From Adiantum capillus-veneris (lineage: Eukaryota > Streptophyta > Polypodiopsida > Polypodiales > Pteridaceae), in NCBI GenBank assembly GCA_014529385.2, contig CM043953.1, positions 88,838,342 through 88,902,341 of the forward strand: a stretch of DNA of 64,000 nucleotides. Reading direction: 5' to 3'. Under the pieces are notes generated by a model. The model was not told the DNA's origin, did no database searches, and was given only the letters and a program-made list of their open reading frames with translations. Both the position numbers and the translations under genes were made by a program. This document shows, one piece after another, positions 10,831 to 21,300 of the stretch. Each line of letters opens with the position of its first letter. The first letter of the stretch is position 1.

Positions 10831-12532
10831 ATGCCACTGTTTGCCACATCGGCATATTGGAATCGACTTTCTTTTGGGAAAGGTCACTATGATGGTAAAA
10901 TCAACTTCAGTATATATGTAAAGATACATGCATCGACTCTGTTCTCTATTTACACCCTGTACAAGCCATACCTGCTCATAATGTACCAACTAAAGCACGC
11001 ACTTATGTTGGCTAACAATACACACACGAGCTTGTTGCAGAAGGACATAAACAACTACAAGAGGGCCAATCGTATAGCAACTGACGAAGATACTATGAGA
11101 CATGTGCTTCGATACAACACCCCATCCACCATGCCAGGCTCCTGCTCGTGGCACCGCAAGAACCTCAAGCACCTGATAGCAATGGTGGACGAATGGGGAA
11201 TGCCTGATTTCTTCTTGACTTTCACTATCGATGAGGTCACAGACACAAGATGGCGTGAGATTGACACGATCGAGCTAATTGCGCAGCAGTTAAATGCCTC
11301 CTTCACTTGGACAGACTGCCAGTGGAATGCGCCCTCACCTTCCACTCCAAGTTCCGGATGCTTCTGTCCAAATACATACTTGCAAAAGGTGTGTTAGGCC
11401 GTGGGCAACACCACTTGGTTAGATATGAGGTTCAAAATAGAGGATCATTGCATGCTCATGCCATACTGTGGATGCATGAAGAAGACAAAGAGCAACTATC
11501 TGCTGAATAGCTGCATACATCACGACAGAAACTGGCTCTGTGGTTTCACCAGAAATAAGCCGGCTCCGAGAACTCGTGCTCAGGAAACAACTTCGTAAGT
11601 GCCATACCAGTTGTTACCACGGTCAAAGAGATGGAGTATGTAAACACGAGTTTCCATTTCATGTGCAGCCAAATCCTAACCCAGTCTTCAACGAACAAAA
11701 TCACAGATGGTACTACTTTAGGCCCCGACATGAAGACAGAAATGTCGTACCTTACCACCCTACACTGCTCTTGCTATGGGGTGCACATATGAATACAACG
11801 GGTCACCAATTCATTGCTGTCCTACTACCTCTTGAAGTATGCACTCAAACTGAACCAATGGGTGATCTCAACATCCGCTCAAAAGATGCAGAGCGCTTAG
11901 GCCTAGGTGGCCTCGACACTGTGAAATTGAAGCTGATCTTAGCCTCTTTATTGTCGAAACCTATCTCAGCAACAGAAGTGGCATTAAATTGTTTGCAAAT
12001 CCCAATCATTTCAAAGAGCGAAAGCGTCCACTATGTTGACTCATCGCCCCCGGCACTACGACAACGAATCATTTTTCACAACAATAATGTTGTGCTGTAC
12101 CCTGTTGATCTGTATTTCGCAGGACCACAAACTCTAGAGAAGCTTACATTTTATGACTTCCACAAGAATTACATAGTGGCGAAGAGAAAAGAAAGGAAAA
12201 AAGGTCTTTCAGAGGAGAATACATACGGCCAATCGCTGCAGCGGCAACGATTCACAGACTTTCACCTAGGGCATCATCCGGAGGCTTTCTTTTACAACGT
12301 GTTGCTAAAGAGCATCACCTTTAGAAATGAATCCCAGCTGCTTTCACGTGAGAACACGTCCAGGTTATACTATCTTGAGTGCAAACTTAGAAATTTGATA
12401 CTGACAAATGAGGACCTTGAGATGTACATCACAGAGTACACACAGTGTAATATGCTCACGAAAGATCAAACACACCAATTTCACAACATGATACTACAGA
12501 AAACATCTTCAACAAAGGCTGCCTCATTTTAA
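10831..12532 (+). pseudogene. Helitron rolling-circle replication initiator (Rep), broken
   Basis: Three frame segments make up the Rep region. 10831-11300: N-terminal Helitron-like block ending in DEWGMPDFFLTFTIDE. 11307-11510: RYEVQNRGSLHAHAILW, with the HUH metal-binding pair His-Ala-His at 11451-11459. 11540-12532: Cys/His block CKHEFPFHVQPNP, then YHPTLLLLWGAHMNT, KPISATEVAL and TLEKLTFYDFHKNYI. In Helitrons this protein nicks and joins single strands through one or two Tyr in a YxxKYxxK motif. Here the corresponding place reads LILASLLSKPISATE, so the Tyr residues appear lost. Frameshifts lie near 11300 and 11515. Confidence 0.78.
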
Positions 12533-12618
12533 TTTTCAGATGTGCAAACAGACTACGAGCAACAGGACACGTCATCTCATATCTCTGCACTTAGCTTCAG
12601 AATGTCCAAAATGCGTCA

Positions 12619-13500
12619 TTGACAACTGAACAAGCAGAGATCTACAAGAAGCTCACAATAGCAAAGGGTGGACTGCATGTGATCACAGGCACTCTTGGGA
12701 GTGGCAAAAGCTTCCTCATAAGATACATCACAAGCCAACTCATAAAGCAAGGGAAAACTATCACACTCGCTGCTTCCACCAGTGTAGCAGCCACGAGGTT
12801 AAGTAGCATCGCAGCAACTCTCCATTACCAATTCAAGATACCAGTGCGTACACAATAGTATCCCCTGTCAATCTCCGAAACTGATGACAGATACGTAAAT
12901 ATTAAAGAAGCAGACGCGATTATCATAGACGAGATTTCTATGTTAACAAAGCAAACTTTCGATCTCATAGTACGACAAATTGTGAATGTTAGCAACGGCA
13001 CACTACTAGACCCATTCAAAGATAAAAAGGTCTTCTTGTTTCGTGATTTAGCGCAGTTGCCGCTGGTATGCAGGCATCAAAGTGATCAGTGCTACTTGTG
13101 CCACATCACAAGCTCCACTTATTGGTCCTCTGGTACTATGTACTTTATGTCTTGCTCAGTGCGCCATGCAAAAGATATCTCTTTCATAGAGTTCCTCAAT
13201 ACAATAAGAGTCAGGCTCCCCACAAAGAAAGAGATTGACGACGCGCTCGGTGACCACCCCATTAAGCCGGATGAAATAGAACAGCACATGGATAGGAACG
13301 TGACAATCATTTGCACACACAAGAGTGACGTTCAATATTATAATAACCTTCTCTTGGAACGCTTCCATCGGCATAGTCACATCATCCAAATCGGCCGCTG
13401 ATAACAAAGAACATAGTCTTAACAATTGGAGCAGCCAATGGATCATAATGTCACGTAGACGAAATCCTCCAAGATGAAGATGACGGTGTCAAATCAATCA
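12619..13500 (+). pseudogene. Helitron Pif1-like helicase domain, broken
   Basis: The frame from 12619 shows Walker A as GTLGSGKSFLI (12688-12720), then LAASTSVAATRL...ATLHYQFKIP. A TAG at 12856 interrupts it, and the same phase then gives DAIIIDEISML (Walker B, 12916-12948) and FRDLAQLPLV, the Pif1 GDxxQLPPV motif with R for G. The 12940-13401 part runs to the C-terminal helicase motifs. After a shift near 13400 the text ITKNIVLTIGAANGS and CHVDEILQDEDDGVKSI continues the Pif1 C-terminal region. It would unwind DNA during rolling-circle transposition. Stops and shifts make it non-functional. Confidence 0.8.
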
Positions 13501-13612
13501 AAACGTCATTTTTTTGCTGACCTAACCAATCTCCATGGACTACAGATCTAGACACTCATCAACAACCAGAGACAAGCATCGTTCTTCTACCCCAGAAAAA
13601 GCAGCGTCGCGG

Positions 13613-13962
13613 GAAGAATACATAGTCTACAGTATATGATGCACGAAAAATGATAGGAAATATATTGGAGTTACAAAAAACATCCATAAACGCATTGGCT
13701 AGCACAAACGCAATCCTTCGAAGAGAATGCCAGCGGACATGCATGCACATAGTCTTTTCGAGGACAATTTTGAAATTACCACTTCAGTAACTACTACTAA
13801 TATACACAAAGCTAGAAACTTAGAACATTTCTATATTAAATAACACAAAACAACAACTGCATTAAGTTATAACGTTTGTTCTGGAATCCACCAAGGTTGA
13901 GAAAATATTATTTTTTGAAAAAACACAAGAAAATATAGCTGGGAACTTTTGCGATCTTTATT
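13613..13962 (+). pseudogene. GIY-YIG nuclease-like reading frame next to the Helitron helicase
   Basis: One phase from 13613 reads EEYIVYSI, stop, CTKNDRKYIGVTKNIHKRI, stop, HKRNPSKRM...FEDNFEITT, then NIHKARNLEHFYIK and stop. This matches the GIY-YIG pattern: a Y-I-V-Y strand, YIG, a helix with Arg (HKRI), then DNFEI and a Glu-bearing helix (ARNLE). The C-terminal part is repeated on the minus strand in the other palindrome arm (16120-15976), where the arm-1 TAA is CAA and the frame goes on to KKHKKI. GIY-YIG proteins are single-domain DNA nucleases found in homing, repair and Penelope-type elements. Its position directly after a Helitron helicase is unusual. Domain identity is from motif inspection only. 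Confidence 0.6.
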
Positions 13963-14100
13963 TCATTGTTCTATTCACTGTCTTCGTCACATAACTTTGA
14001 TCATTGGCTACAACAATGTCTTTTTGTTTCCTTAAAAATATGAAAAACATAACAACTTATCAACTGCTTCGATTTAAATGCTTTTTCTTTTTCCATTTAG

Positions 14101-14532
14101 AATGGGTAGGCCAATTCCAACTGATCTGATTGAGCAGCAGATAGAAATTGAGATTGCAATGTATAAGTTGCAATACTGTCTTTACCCAATTTGCAAAAGC
14201 GGGTGCTCAAACACTACATGCATAAATGGAGTGAGTTCATTTCATGGCCAGTTCAACCACTTACCCCATGGCATCCACATTACATCACTTGGAATACACT
14301 CGGTCGACAAATCACCATCGACATCGCCGTACTGGCTAGTTGCTTCACAAAACACCATTGTATGCTGTTCGTACAGATTGCGGACGTGCTCGGCCTACTC
14401 GAGACTATAGAAATAAATTACTCTAATGTGGTGCCCAACCACCTTCAGTCAGCTAAACAATTCGTTTCACGCTACTTTCCTAGCAACCAGTTAACCACAC
14501 GTGCAACTTTGAAGAGCATCTTACCGATATAG
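14101..14532 (+). pseudogene. Unknown ~140-residue ORF in palindrome arm 1
   Basis: An open frame begins MGRPIPTDLIEQQIEIEIAM at 14102, just after ctttttccatttag, which looks like a splice acceptor. A one-base loss near 14186 shifts it into the 14191-14532 frame, which ends HLQSAKQFVSRYF...TRATLKSILPI and TAG. Arm 2 encodes the same protein without this shift (15806-15373 on the minus strand), so the original product was about 143 residues. It has several His/Trp/Tyr residues (HYMHKWSEFISW) and no motif I recognise. Confidence 0.5.
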
Positions 14533-14781
14533 CCCTCTGTTCCTACATCAAAAACTCCCATTGATATGTGTTGTTACCTTGTCCTCCTCGTCTTCTCCAA
14601 AAAAGTATTGTCCATTGCATAGTAAAGCAGTCATTGCCTGCTACATTTCAAGGTCTTCCTAACTCTCTCTTGCTTAGTTCCGTTCTTAATTCATCAACAT
14701 TTTTTTTGCATACTCTCTACATCAAATCGTTTCAGTGACTTGTACTCACTTAGGGTAACAAGCTTTGTGCAAAACAAATAA

Positions 14782-14785
<4 letters not shown>

Positions 14786-14864
<79 letters not shown>
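14786..14864 (+). repeat. (CT)n microsatellite, 79 bp
   Basis: A pure CT run lies in arm 1. The equivalent place in arm 2 (15169-15211) holds a 43-bp GA run, so repeat length changed after the arms formed. Confidence 0.98.
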
Positions 14865-14867
<3 letters not shown>

Positions 14868-14964
14868 TTTCATTTCTACGTTTTTCTTTACGGATGTATA
14901 CTCTTGTTCAGTGCTTCCATGATAAAAAAATAGTAAATATAATGTTGTATGTATGAGTGACTTC

Positions 14965-15075
14965 TACTTAGCGAGGGTCTCTCTCCAGATGGAATCACCT
15001 ACATACTCCCAACTGCAATCACCTATGCAGCATGGTGATTGTATCTTGAGAGAGGCCCTCGCTAAGTAGAAGTGA
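14965..15075 (+). pseudogene. PPR-motif fragment at the palindrome centre
   Basis: Read on the plus strand, 14965-15030 gives LSEGLSPDGITYILPTAIT, which has the EGLxPDxITY core of a plant PPR repeat. The inverted side (15075-15045, minus) also reads SEGLSQDTIT. A related sequence occurs in the PPR pseudogene at 58960-59040. It is probably a gene fragment captured by the transposon, as Helitrons often do, or the target into which the arms were placed. Confidence 0.5.
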
Positions 15076-15165
15076 CTCATACATACAAGATTGTATTTAC
15101 TACTTTGTTCTCATGGAAGCACTGAACAAGAGTATACATCCATAAAGAAGAACGTAGAAATTAAA

Positions 15166-15168
<3 letters not shown>

Positions 15169-15211
<43 letters not shown>
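15169..15211 (+). repeat. (GA)n microsatellite, 43 bp
   Basis: This is the mirror copy of the CT run at 14786-14864 in the other palindrome arm. Confidence 0.98.
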
Positions 15212-15214
<3 letters not shown>

Positions 15215-15372
15215 TTATTATTTGTAAGAACGGAACTAAGCAAGAGAGAGTTAGGAAGACCTTGAAATGTAGCCGGCACTGACTGCTTTACTATGCAATG
15301 GACAAAACTTTTGTGGAGAAGAGGAGGAGGACAAGGTAACAACACATATCAATGGGAGTTTTTGATGCAGGA

Positions 15373-15813
15373 ATAGAGGGCTATATCGGTAAGATGCTCT
15401 TCAAAGTTGCACGTGTGGTTAACTGGTTGTCAGGAAAGTAGCGTGAAACGAATTGTTTAGCTGACTGAAGGTGGTTGGGGACCACATTAGAGTAATTTAT
15501 TTCTATAGTCTCGAGTACGTCGAGCACGTCCGCAATCTGTACGAACAACATACAATGGTGTTTTGTGGAGCAACTAGTCAGTACGGTGATGTCGATGGTG
15601 ATTTGCCGACCAAGTGTATTCCAGGTGATGTAATGTGGATGCCATGGGGTAGGTGGTTGAACTCACAATGGAATGAACTCACTCCATTTATGCATGTAGT
15701 GTCTGAGCATCCGCTCTTGCAAATTTGGATAAAGGCAGTATTGCAACTTATACATTGCAGTCTCAAATTCTGTCTCCTGCTCAATCAGATCAGTTGGAAT
15801 TGACCTACCCATT
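15373..15813 (-). pseudogene. Unknown ~140-residue ORF in palindrome arm 2
   Basis: This is the mirror copy of 14101-14532. The phase runs from MGRSIPTDLIEQETEFE on the minus strand through ERMLRHYMHKWSEF to TTRATLKSILPI. It keeps the phase that arm 1 lost and instead has its own stop near the middle (at the codon after WSEFIPL). Conservation of the same C-terminus and stop in both arms suggests it was coding when the arms were duplicated. Confidence 0.5.
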
Positions 15814-16120
15814 CTGAACGGAAAAAGAAAAAGCATTCAAATCGAAGCAATTGATAAGTTGTTATGTCTTTCATATTTTGAATGGAAACAAAAAGACATT
15901 GTTGTAGCCAATGATAAAGTTATGTGACGAAAACAGTGAACAGAACAATGAAATAAAGACGACAAAAGTTTCCAGCTATATTTTCTTGTGTTTTTTCAAA
16001 AAATAATATTTTCTCAACCTTGTTATTTTGTGTTGTTTAATATAGAAATGTTCTAAGTTTCTAGCTTTATGTATATTGGTAGTAGTTGCTAAAGTGGTAA
16101 TTTCAAAATTGTCCTCGAAA

Positions 16121-16800
16121 CTCACAGTGGCAGACAGGCAGAGGAGGGGGAGCACGATGCTTCGTATCCCTGAGAGGGTATTGCTGGACTCTGCACTCTG
16201 AGAGCGAGTAGAGGCTCTCTGGACAGAGAGCTTGGACATGCACGACTCCCCTGCTGAGACAGAGTGGCCTCAGGACTAGCTCAAATTAGTCGTTTCTTTC
16301 TCCAGGATTCTTTGGCTCGCCTGGTTGCAACGAGAGAGGAGGAGCAACGTCTCAGACGGGGCGTTGCTTCCTTGCAGAGGATGCAGGAGCAGCATCCAGA
16401 CAATCCTTGGTTGGAGGAGTAGCTATAGCAGGCTCACCAGGAGCTTGTTAGCACATAGGAGCGGCGCCATGAGTTTGCTTTCCATCGACAGGCATCTCAA
16501 TGGACGCAGGTGGGTGACAGAGTGACTGGTGCTTTCTTCGAGGTAGTGAACTGTGAGACCTCGACATGCGTATGCCAAGGTCAATCAGTTGAGGAGGCCC
16601 GATGGGTCAATTGCTTCTGAGCCAGAGGACATGCGTCCAGTTTCTACAGACTTTTATCGTGAGTTACTGTCAGCAGAGCCTCAATCAGAGCGTCAGGATG
16701 CATGCAGGGATTAGGTGTGGGCACAGAAGCCTTGCCTTGTGACCGAGGAGATGCGTCAGAGGCTTGCGCTGCCACTTCAGCTTGAGGAGTTGCACATGGC
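16121..16800 (+). pseudogene. LINE C ORF2 linker between endonuclease and RT
   Basis: Short frames on the plus strand include REEEQRLRRGVASLQRM, HRQASQWTQVGDRVTGAFFE, which resembles the WxxxGDxxTxFFF block before LINE RT, and LRLPLQLEELHMA at the right end. Several stops (for example TAG at about 16418) break it. It ends exactly at the gypsy B target duplication atggc (16796-16800). Confidence 0.75.
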
Positions 16801-18300
16801 TGCAACTATGTCAGACTTTGTAAATAATTAATTTATTTACGAGAAAAGAATTATCTAATTAGTTGTTTGCACATCAGAATAGATCAGGAAGTTTCTGGGG
16901 CCTCAGGTGCGCCCAAGTTTGGGCCAGAGCACCTCAGGGAGACTCTAGCAGAAAAAATCCCTGAAGCCCTAGTGATTGGGAAATCGGGTCTTCAATAAAG
17001 GGGTAGATACTAGCCTCAGATTTCATGCTCAGAAAATTACGCGCGCTAGTGCAAGCACAGGAATGAGATGGGGTCCTTAGAATAATAACCCTAAGGCCTG
17101 AATCATTTTACGGCCTTAGGATAAGTCAGTTCATGTATTTTTAAATTGTCTATGCCGGACCAAATGACCGGACAAGTGCGAACAGGTAATGCCAGAGCAG
17201 TGTCGGTACGGCATTGCGCTGGGGAGCAACTAACAATTTCATTAGTAGCATCTGCGTGTGCAATTGTGAGTTAATTTTCACATTTCATTAATAGCCTAGG
17301 GATTTTTAAAAAGTGAAAGTTGAAGGGGTTTTAAAGTTATTAAGTAAGTGTGCCAAGTGGCACACTTACCAATGCAAACTAACTCTCTCTCACCCTCTCT
17401 CTCTTCCTAGCGCCCCCTCTCCCTGATGGCTATTTAGGAGCCCCCCCTCCCCCATTTTCAGTGTTGGCAGTGCTCCTACCCCCCCTATTGTGAGTATGCC
17501 CTACGCATTGGAGCCTTCCATGGAAGCTTTAGAGCAGCCCCTTGTGACATATGTGGTGGCCTCGTGCTCCCATTGTCTAGAACAAGGGCTCTCATAGCCA
17601 TAACCAGCTTTTGGTGAGGTTTCATCGCGAGAAGTTGCAGCAGGCACTCTCTTCGTAGAGTGTGGTGGTTGTAAATTCGCTGTTTTCAGCCCTTAATCAC
17701 CTCCTTTAGGTTGAATTTCAGCAAAATACATATAGAATCTAGTTCTTCTCTACCTACACTACGCGTACACCAAGTTTCGTGCAATTCCATTGCGGAAAAG
17801 GTCTCTATTTCGTCTCTGGAAGGTGCTCATGTAACATTTTCAGGTTATGTGCAGAAAATTACAGCAAGCATGTGTGCGTGCATTTTGCTTGTTTCTCCCT
17901 TGTTTTTGTTGCAGGAATAATTATGCATAAAGGGACTCAGTTAGCGGAAGGTAGACTCTCATTTTTGAGAGCTTCCGTTGAGTTTTGTGGAAGATAGACT
18001 CTCATTTTTGAGAGCTTTCCAAAATCTCATAGCAGAGGGAAGATCCTCTGAGTATTTAGAGAGTAGCTTTCGCACTCTCTCAGTCAGAAGCAGAAAGAAA
18101 GAATAGAGGACGGGCTATTGCCCCGTTCTTGTGCTTGTAAAGATTCTCCCTTAGTAATAAAGATATTCTCTTTATGGGGGGGGGACCAGTCCATCTTCTG
18201 GCCCCCAATGAAGTGTCAAGCTTTTCCTCTCTCTCTCCAATTCTCTTGAGTATTTGAAGTACAATTAAAAGTCAGTTTACGCTTCCGTATTTTTGTGACA
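16801..18300 (+). repeat. Gypsy B 5' LTR
   Basis: This long LTR (1500 bp) contains a perfect 11-bp inverted repeat GTAAGTGTGCC / GGCACACTTAC at 17344-17369, also kept in the 3' LTR at 23527-23552. An AATAAAG signal lies near 18155. The short open frames within it are not coding. Confidence 0.95.
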
Positions 18301-18301
18301 G

Positions 18302-18313
18302 TGGTATCAGAGC
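18302..18313 (+). promoter_or_regulatory. Gypsy B primer-binding site
   Basis: TGGTATCAGAGC lies one base after the 5' LTR and is complementary to initiator Met tRNA. Confidence 0.95.
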
Positions 18314-18366
18314 AAGGTCATGTCTCTCTTCCTTAAGGGATTGACGACTCTTGGCAGACTGCAGAA

Positions 18367-21300
18367 ATGGGAGGACGTGAGATAGAGTTCTCTCTCCTTC
18401 AACAGCAGGTGGAAGAGTTGCAAAAAGCTCTCTCCCATCGAGAAGTCCAAAAGATTCTCCATACTCTTGAGAAAGAGAAGGAGAAAATGCCGATGGGATC
18501 GGGAGAAATCCCACAGAACCCAAAGGCGCCAGAACCAAGGAAAGATCCTTTGATTGGAACCTCCCGCATGCACGAGAGGCACAGGAAACCTCCAAAATGT
18601 CACGTGCGGTTTAACCCAAAGATTCAAGAGCAGGATCCCCCTGATTACCCTCAGCTCTCTTTCATGAAGGATCTAGATGACATCATTGCTCCGGAAGACA
18701 TGTTTCTTGACGATCTGTCGCAACAAGAAGTGCATTCAAGGGAAAAGACTCCTGTCCATAAGGAGTCTAAGCATAGAAAGAAGGAGCATCATAAGAAGAA
18801 GCGCCACAGGCAGAAAACATTCAAGTCTGGAGACAAAGATGTGAAATTCGACACCTACAAGGGGCGGCGTGATAAAGCGTTGGCTTTCATCCGCCAATTC
18901 GAAGTTGTATTTGCTGAAGGGAATTTTAAAGAAAGATCCAAGCTTCGCCATGTTAGTATGTACCTGAAAGGCACCGCCAGCAGTTGGTGGTTAACCCTTA
19001 TCCTTGAAGATCGTAAACCCCAAGATTGGACTGCTTTCAAGGAGTTCTACGCACAGTTCCTTCCTCCAGACAATGAGAAACAGGTAAAGAAAGAATGAGA
19101 TCGACTTTCACAGTCAGAGAACGAAACTGTTCCACGCTATGTGGATAGGTTTTGGGACGTTCTCTTGAAAGTCACTCCATTCAAGAAGATTGACGATTCG
19201 GAAAAGATGCGCAAGTTTGAAGCAGGATTGCATGAAGCCTTACAAAAGGCTATGAAGCTTTACCCTTGAGGTAACTTGCAAATACTTATGGAATCAGTCC
19301 GCATGGCTGATGGAATACATGACAAGGGTACTCCCAGGAAGATGGAGCAAAGCACTTACCATGCCAAGCAGAAGGATCTCCATGAGCAGCCTACCTCTAC
19401 TTCTTCTTCGCAAAAGAAGAAAAGAACTGCCTCCGAAGCAGAAGCAAAGCCAAATCAGCCCAAGAAAGGGAGATATCTCTCTCCTGCTGAGTTGCGAACG
19501 TACATTAGTGAGTGTGGACAAGTTGGTCATATGAAGGGTGACTGTCCTACCAAACCTCCACAACCACCCTCTTCCAATGCAGTCCCAGATGTACAGGGAA
19601 ATACAACCAAGGACGGAAAAGAAAGAGCTCTTCTTAAAGCATGGGGTAGCATCAACAACCAACGGGCTCTCATTTTGTTTGACCTTGGCAGTACAGACAA
19701 CTTCATCTCTACCAAGTTAGCTGATGACCTGAACTTGCAGCCCAATCGTTTTGGAGTTTTTATTCAAGCACAATCTGCTTTCAAAGGGCAGAACTCAAAC
19801 TCTACTCCAATCATAGGGAAGTTGAATCTAAAGGTCGACGACTACAAGGATCAAGAGTCTTTCTTACTAGCTTCACTTGAAGGATGCGATGTTATCTTGG
19901 GAATGCCTTGGCACTACAAGATGCATCCCATTCCTGACTATGTTCAGAAAACCTTATCTTTTGCTCATAAAGGAAAGGAGTATCTTGTACTTGCAGATGC
20001 AGGTGATTGGCGTATTCCTATCGCCAATCACATTGCCATCAAGAAAGAAATGAAAAAGTGTGTTTCAGCGTACTTGATTTTTGCAAGAGAAAGAGATGTG
20101 TCTGTTTCACAACTTTCTTCCTCTTTAGAGCAAAAAAGACTTAAGTTATTAGAAAGTTATAAAGATTGCTTTGCAGATGAACTTCCAAATGAACTCCCAC
20201 CTCCTCGACCTGAGGATCATACAATTGATTTGATCCCAGGAAGTTCTCCTCCAAATCAGCCCCCTTATCGATTTATTCTAATGCAGCAAGAGGAAATTCT
20301 CAAGTAGGTTAACGAAATTTTGGAGAAGGGCTTAATAAGGCCTAGTACTTCTCCATATTGTTCACCTGTCTTGCTAGTACAGAAAAAGGATGGCACATTC
20401 TGCATGTGCATAGACTATAGATCTCTAAACAAGATCACAATCAAGAATCGATTTCCAATCCCTCAGATTGAGGACATTCTTGACAAGTTACAAGGAGCAA
20501 GTGTCTTTAGTCGTATAGACTTGAAGAGCGGTTATCATCAAATCCGCATAGCTCCTCAGGATGTGCATAAGACTTCATTTAGAACAACCTTCGGGTTGTA
20601 TGAATTCTTAGTGATGCCTTTTGGACTCACTAATGCACTAGCCACATTCAACAGAATGATGGATAGAATCTTCCACTCATATAGAAGCTTCACAGGCGTT
20701 TTCTTTGATGACATCTTAATCTTCTCAAAGACGGAAGACGAACACTATAAGCATCTCGCCTTAGTGTTTGAAGAATTACGCAAACACAAATTATTTGTGA
20801 ATGCTAAGAAGAGTGAGTTCTTTCTAAAAGAAATCCACTATTTGGGCCATATAGTATCTCACAATCAGGTGAGAATGGACCTTGATAAGATTGAAGCAGT
20901 TGTAGAATGGCCTACGCCAACTACAATACATGATGTACGAAGTTTCCTTGGCCTCTGTTCCTATTATCGGCATTTCATTCGAACCTTTGCAGCGACAGCA
21001 GGTCCCCTTCATGACCTGACAAAGAAGCGGATTCCATTCCATTGGGGGTCTGGACAAAAACAAGCTTTTGAAAAGCTTAAGTATCTACTCAGTCACGGAC
21101 CTGTTCTCACCGTCCCTGATCTTCACAAACCTTTCGAGGTATACTGTGATGCATCTGGAGATTGTGTAGGAGCAGTTTTGAACCAAGAGGGTCACGCGAT
21201 AGCCTATGAAAGTTGGCGCCTTAAAGATGCAGAGTTGCATATCTCCATATACGAGAAAGAGCTAATGGCAGTAATTCATGCTCTTTCCATTTGGAAACAC

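Larger units (their letters stand above)
10791..13755 (+). mobile_element. Decayed Helitron (Rep-helicase part)
   Basis: The plus strand carries, in order, Helitron-type N-terminal and Rep sequence with an HUH motif, then a Pif1-like helicase, then a GIY-YIG-like frame running into the palindrome at 13756. Frames are broken by several shifts and stops. Neither terminus (5' TC, 3' hairpin with CTRR) could be placed with confidence. The left limit is simply where LINE G sequence stops. Confidence 0.75.
13756..16120. repeat. 2.4-kb imperfect palindrome (two ~1.1-1.25 kb inverted arms)
   Basis: The plus-strand text from 13756 (tttcgaggacaattttgaa) recurs as the reverse complement ending at 16120. 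The match continues inward with small differences to a centre at about 15028, where CAATCACC / GGTGATTG (15016-15041) forms the innermost hairpin. The arms share the end of the GIY-YIG frame, an intron-like stretch, the small ORF, an untranslated tail and a microsatellite of unequal length. Arm 1 has about 40 bp near 13852-13893 that arm 2 lacks. The right edge abuts LINE C directly. Confidence 0.93.

Noticed and set aside
14765-14956. Open frame of alternating Leu-Ser through the CT run
   Set aside because: Purely a product of the dinucleotide repeat.
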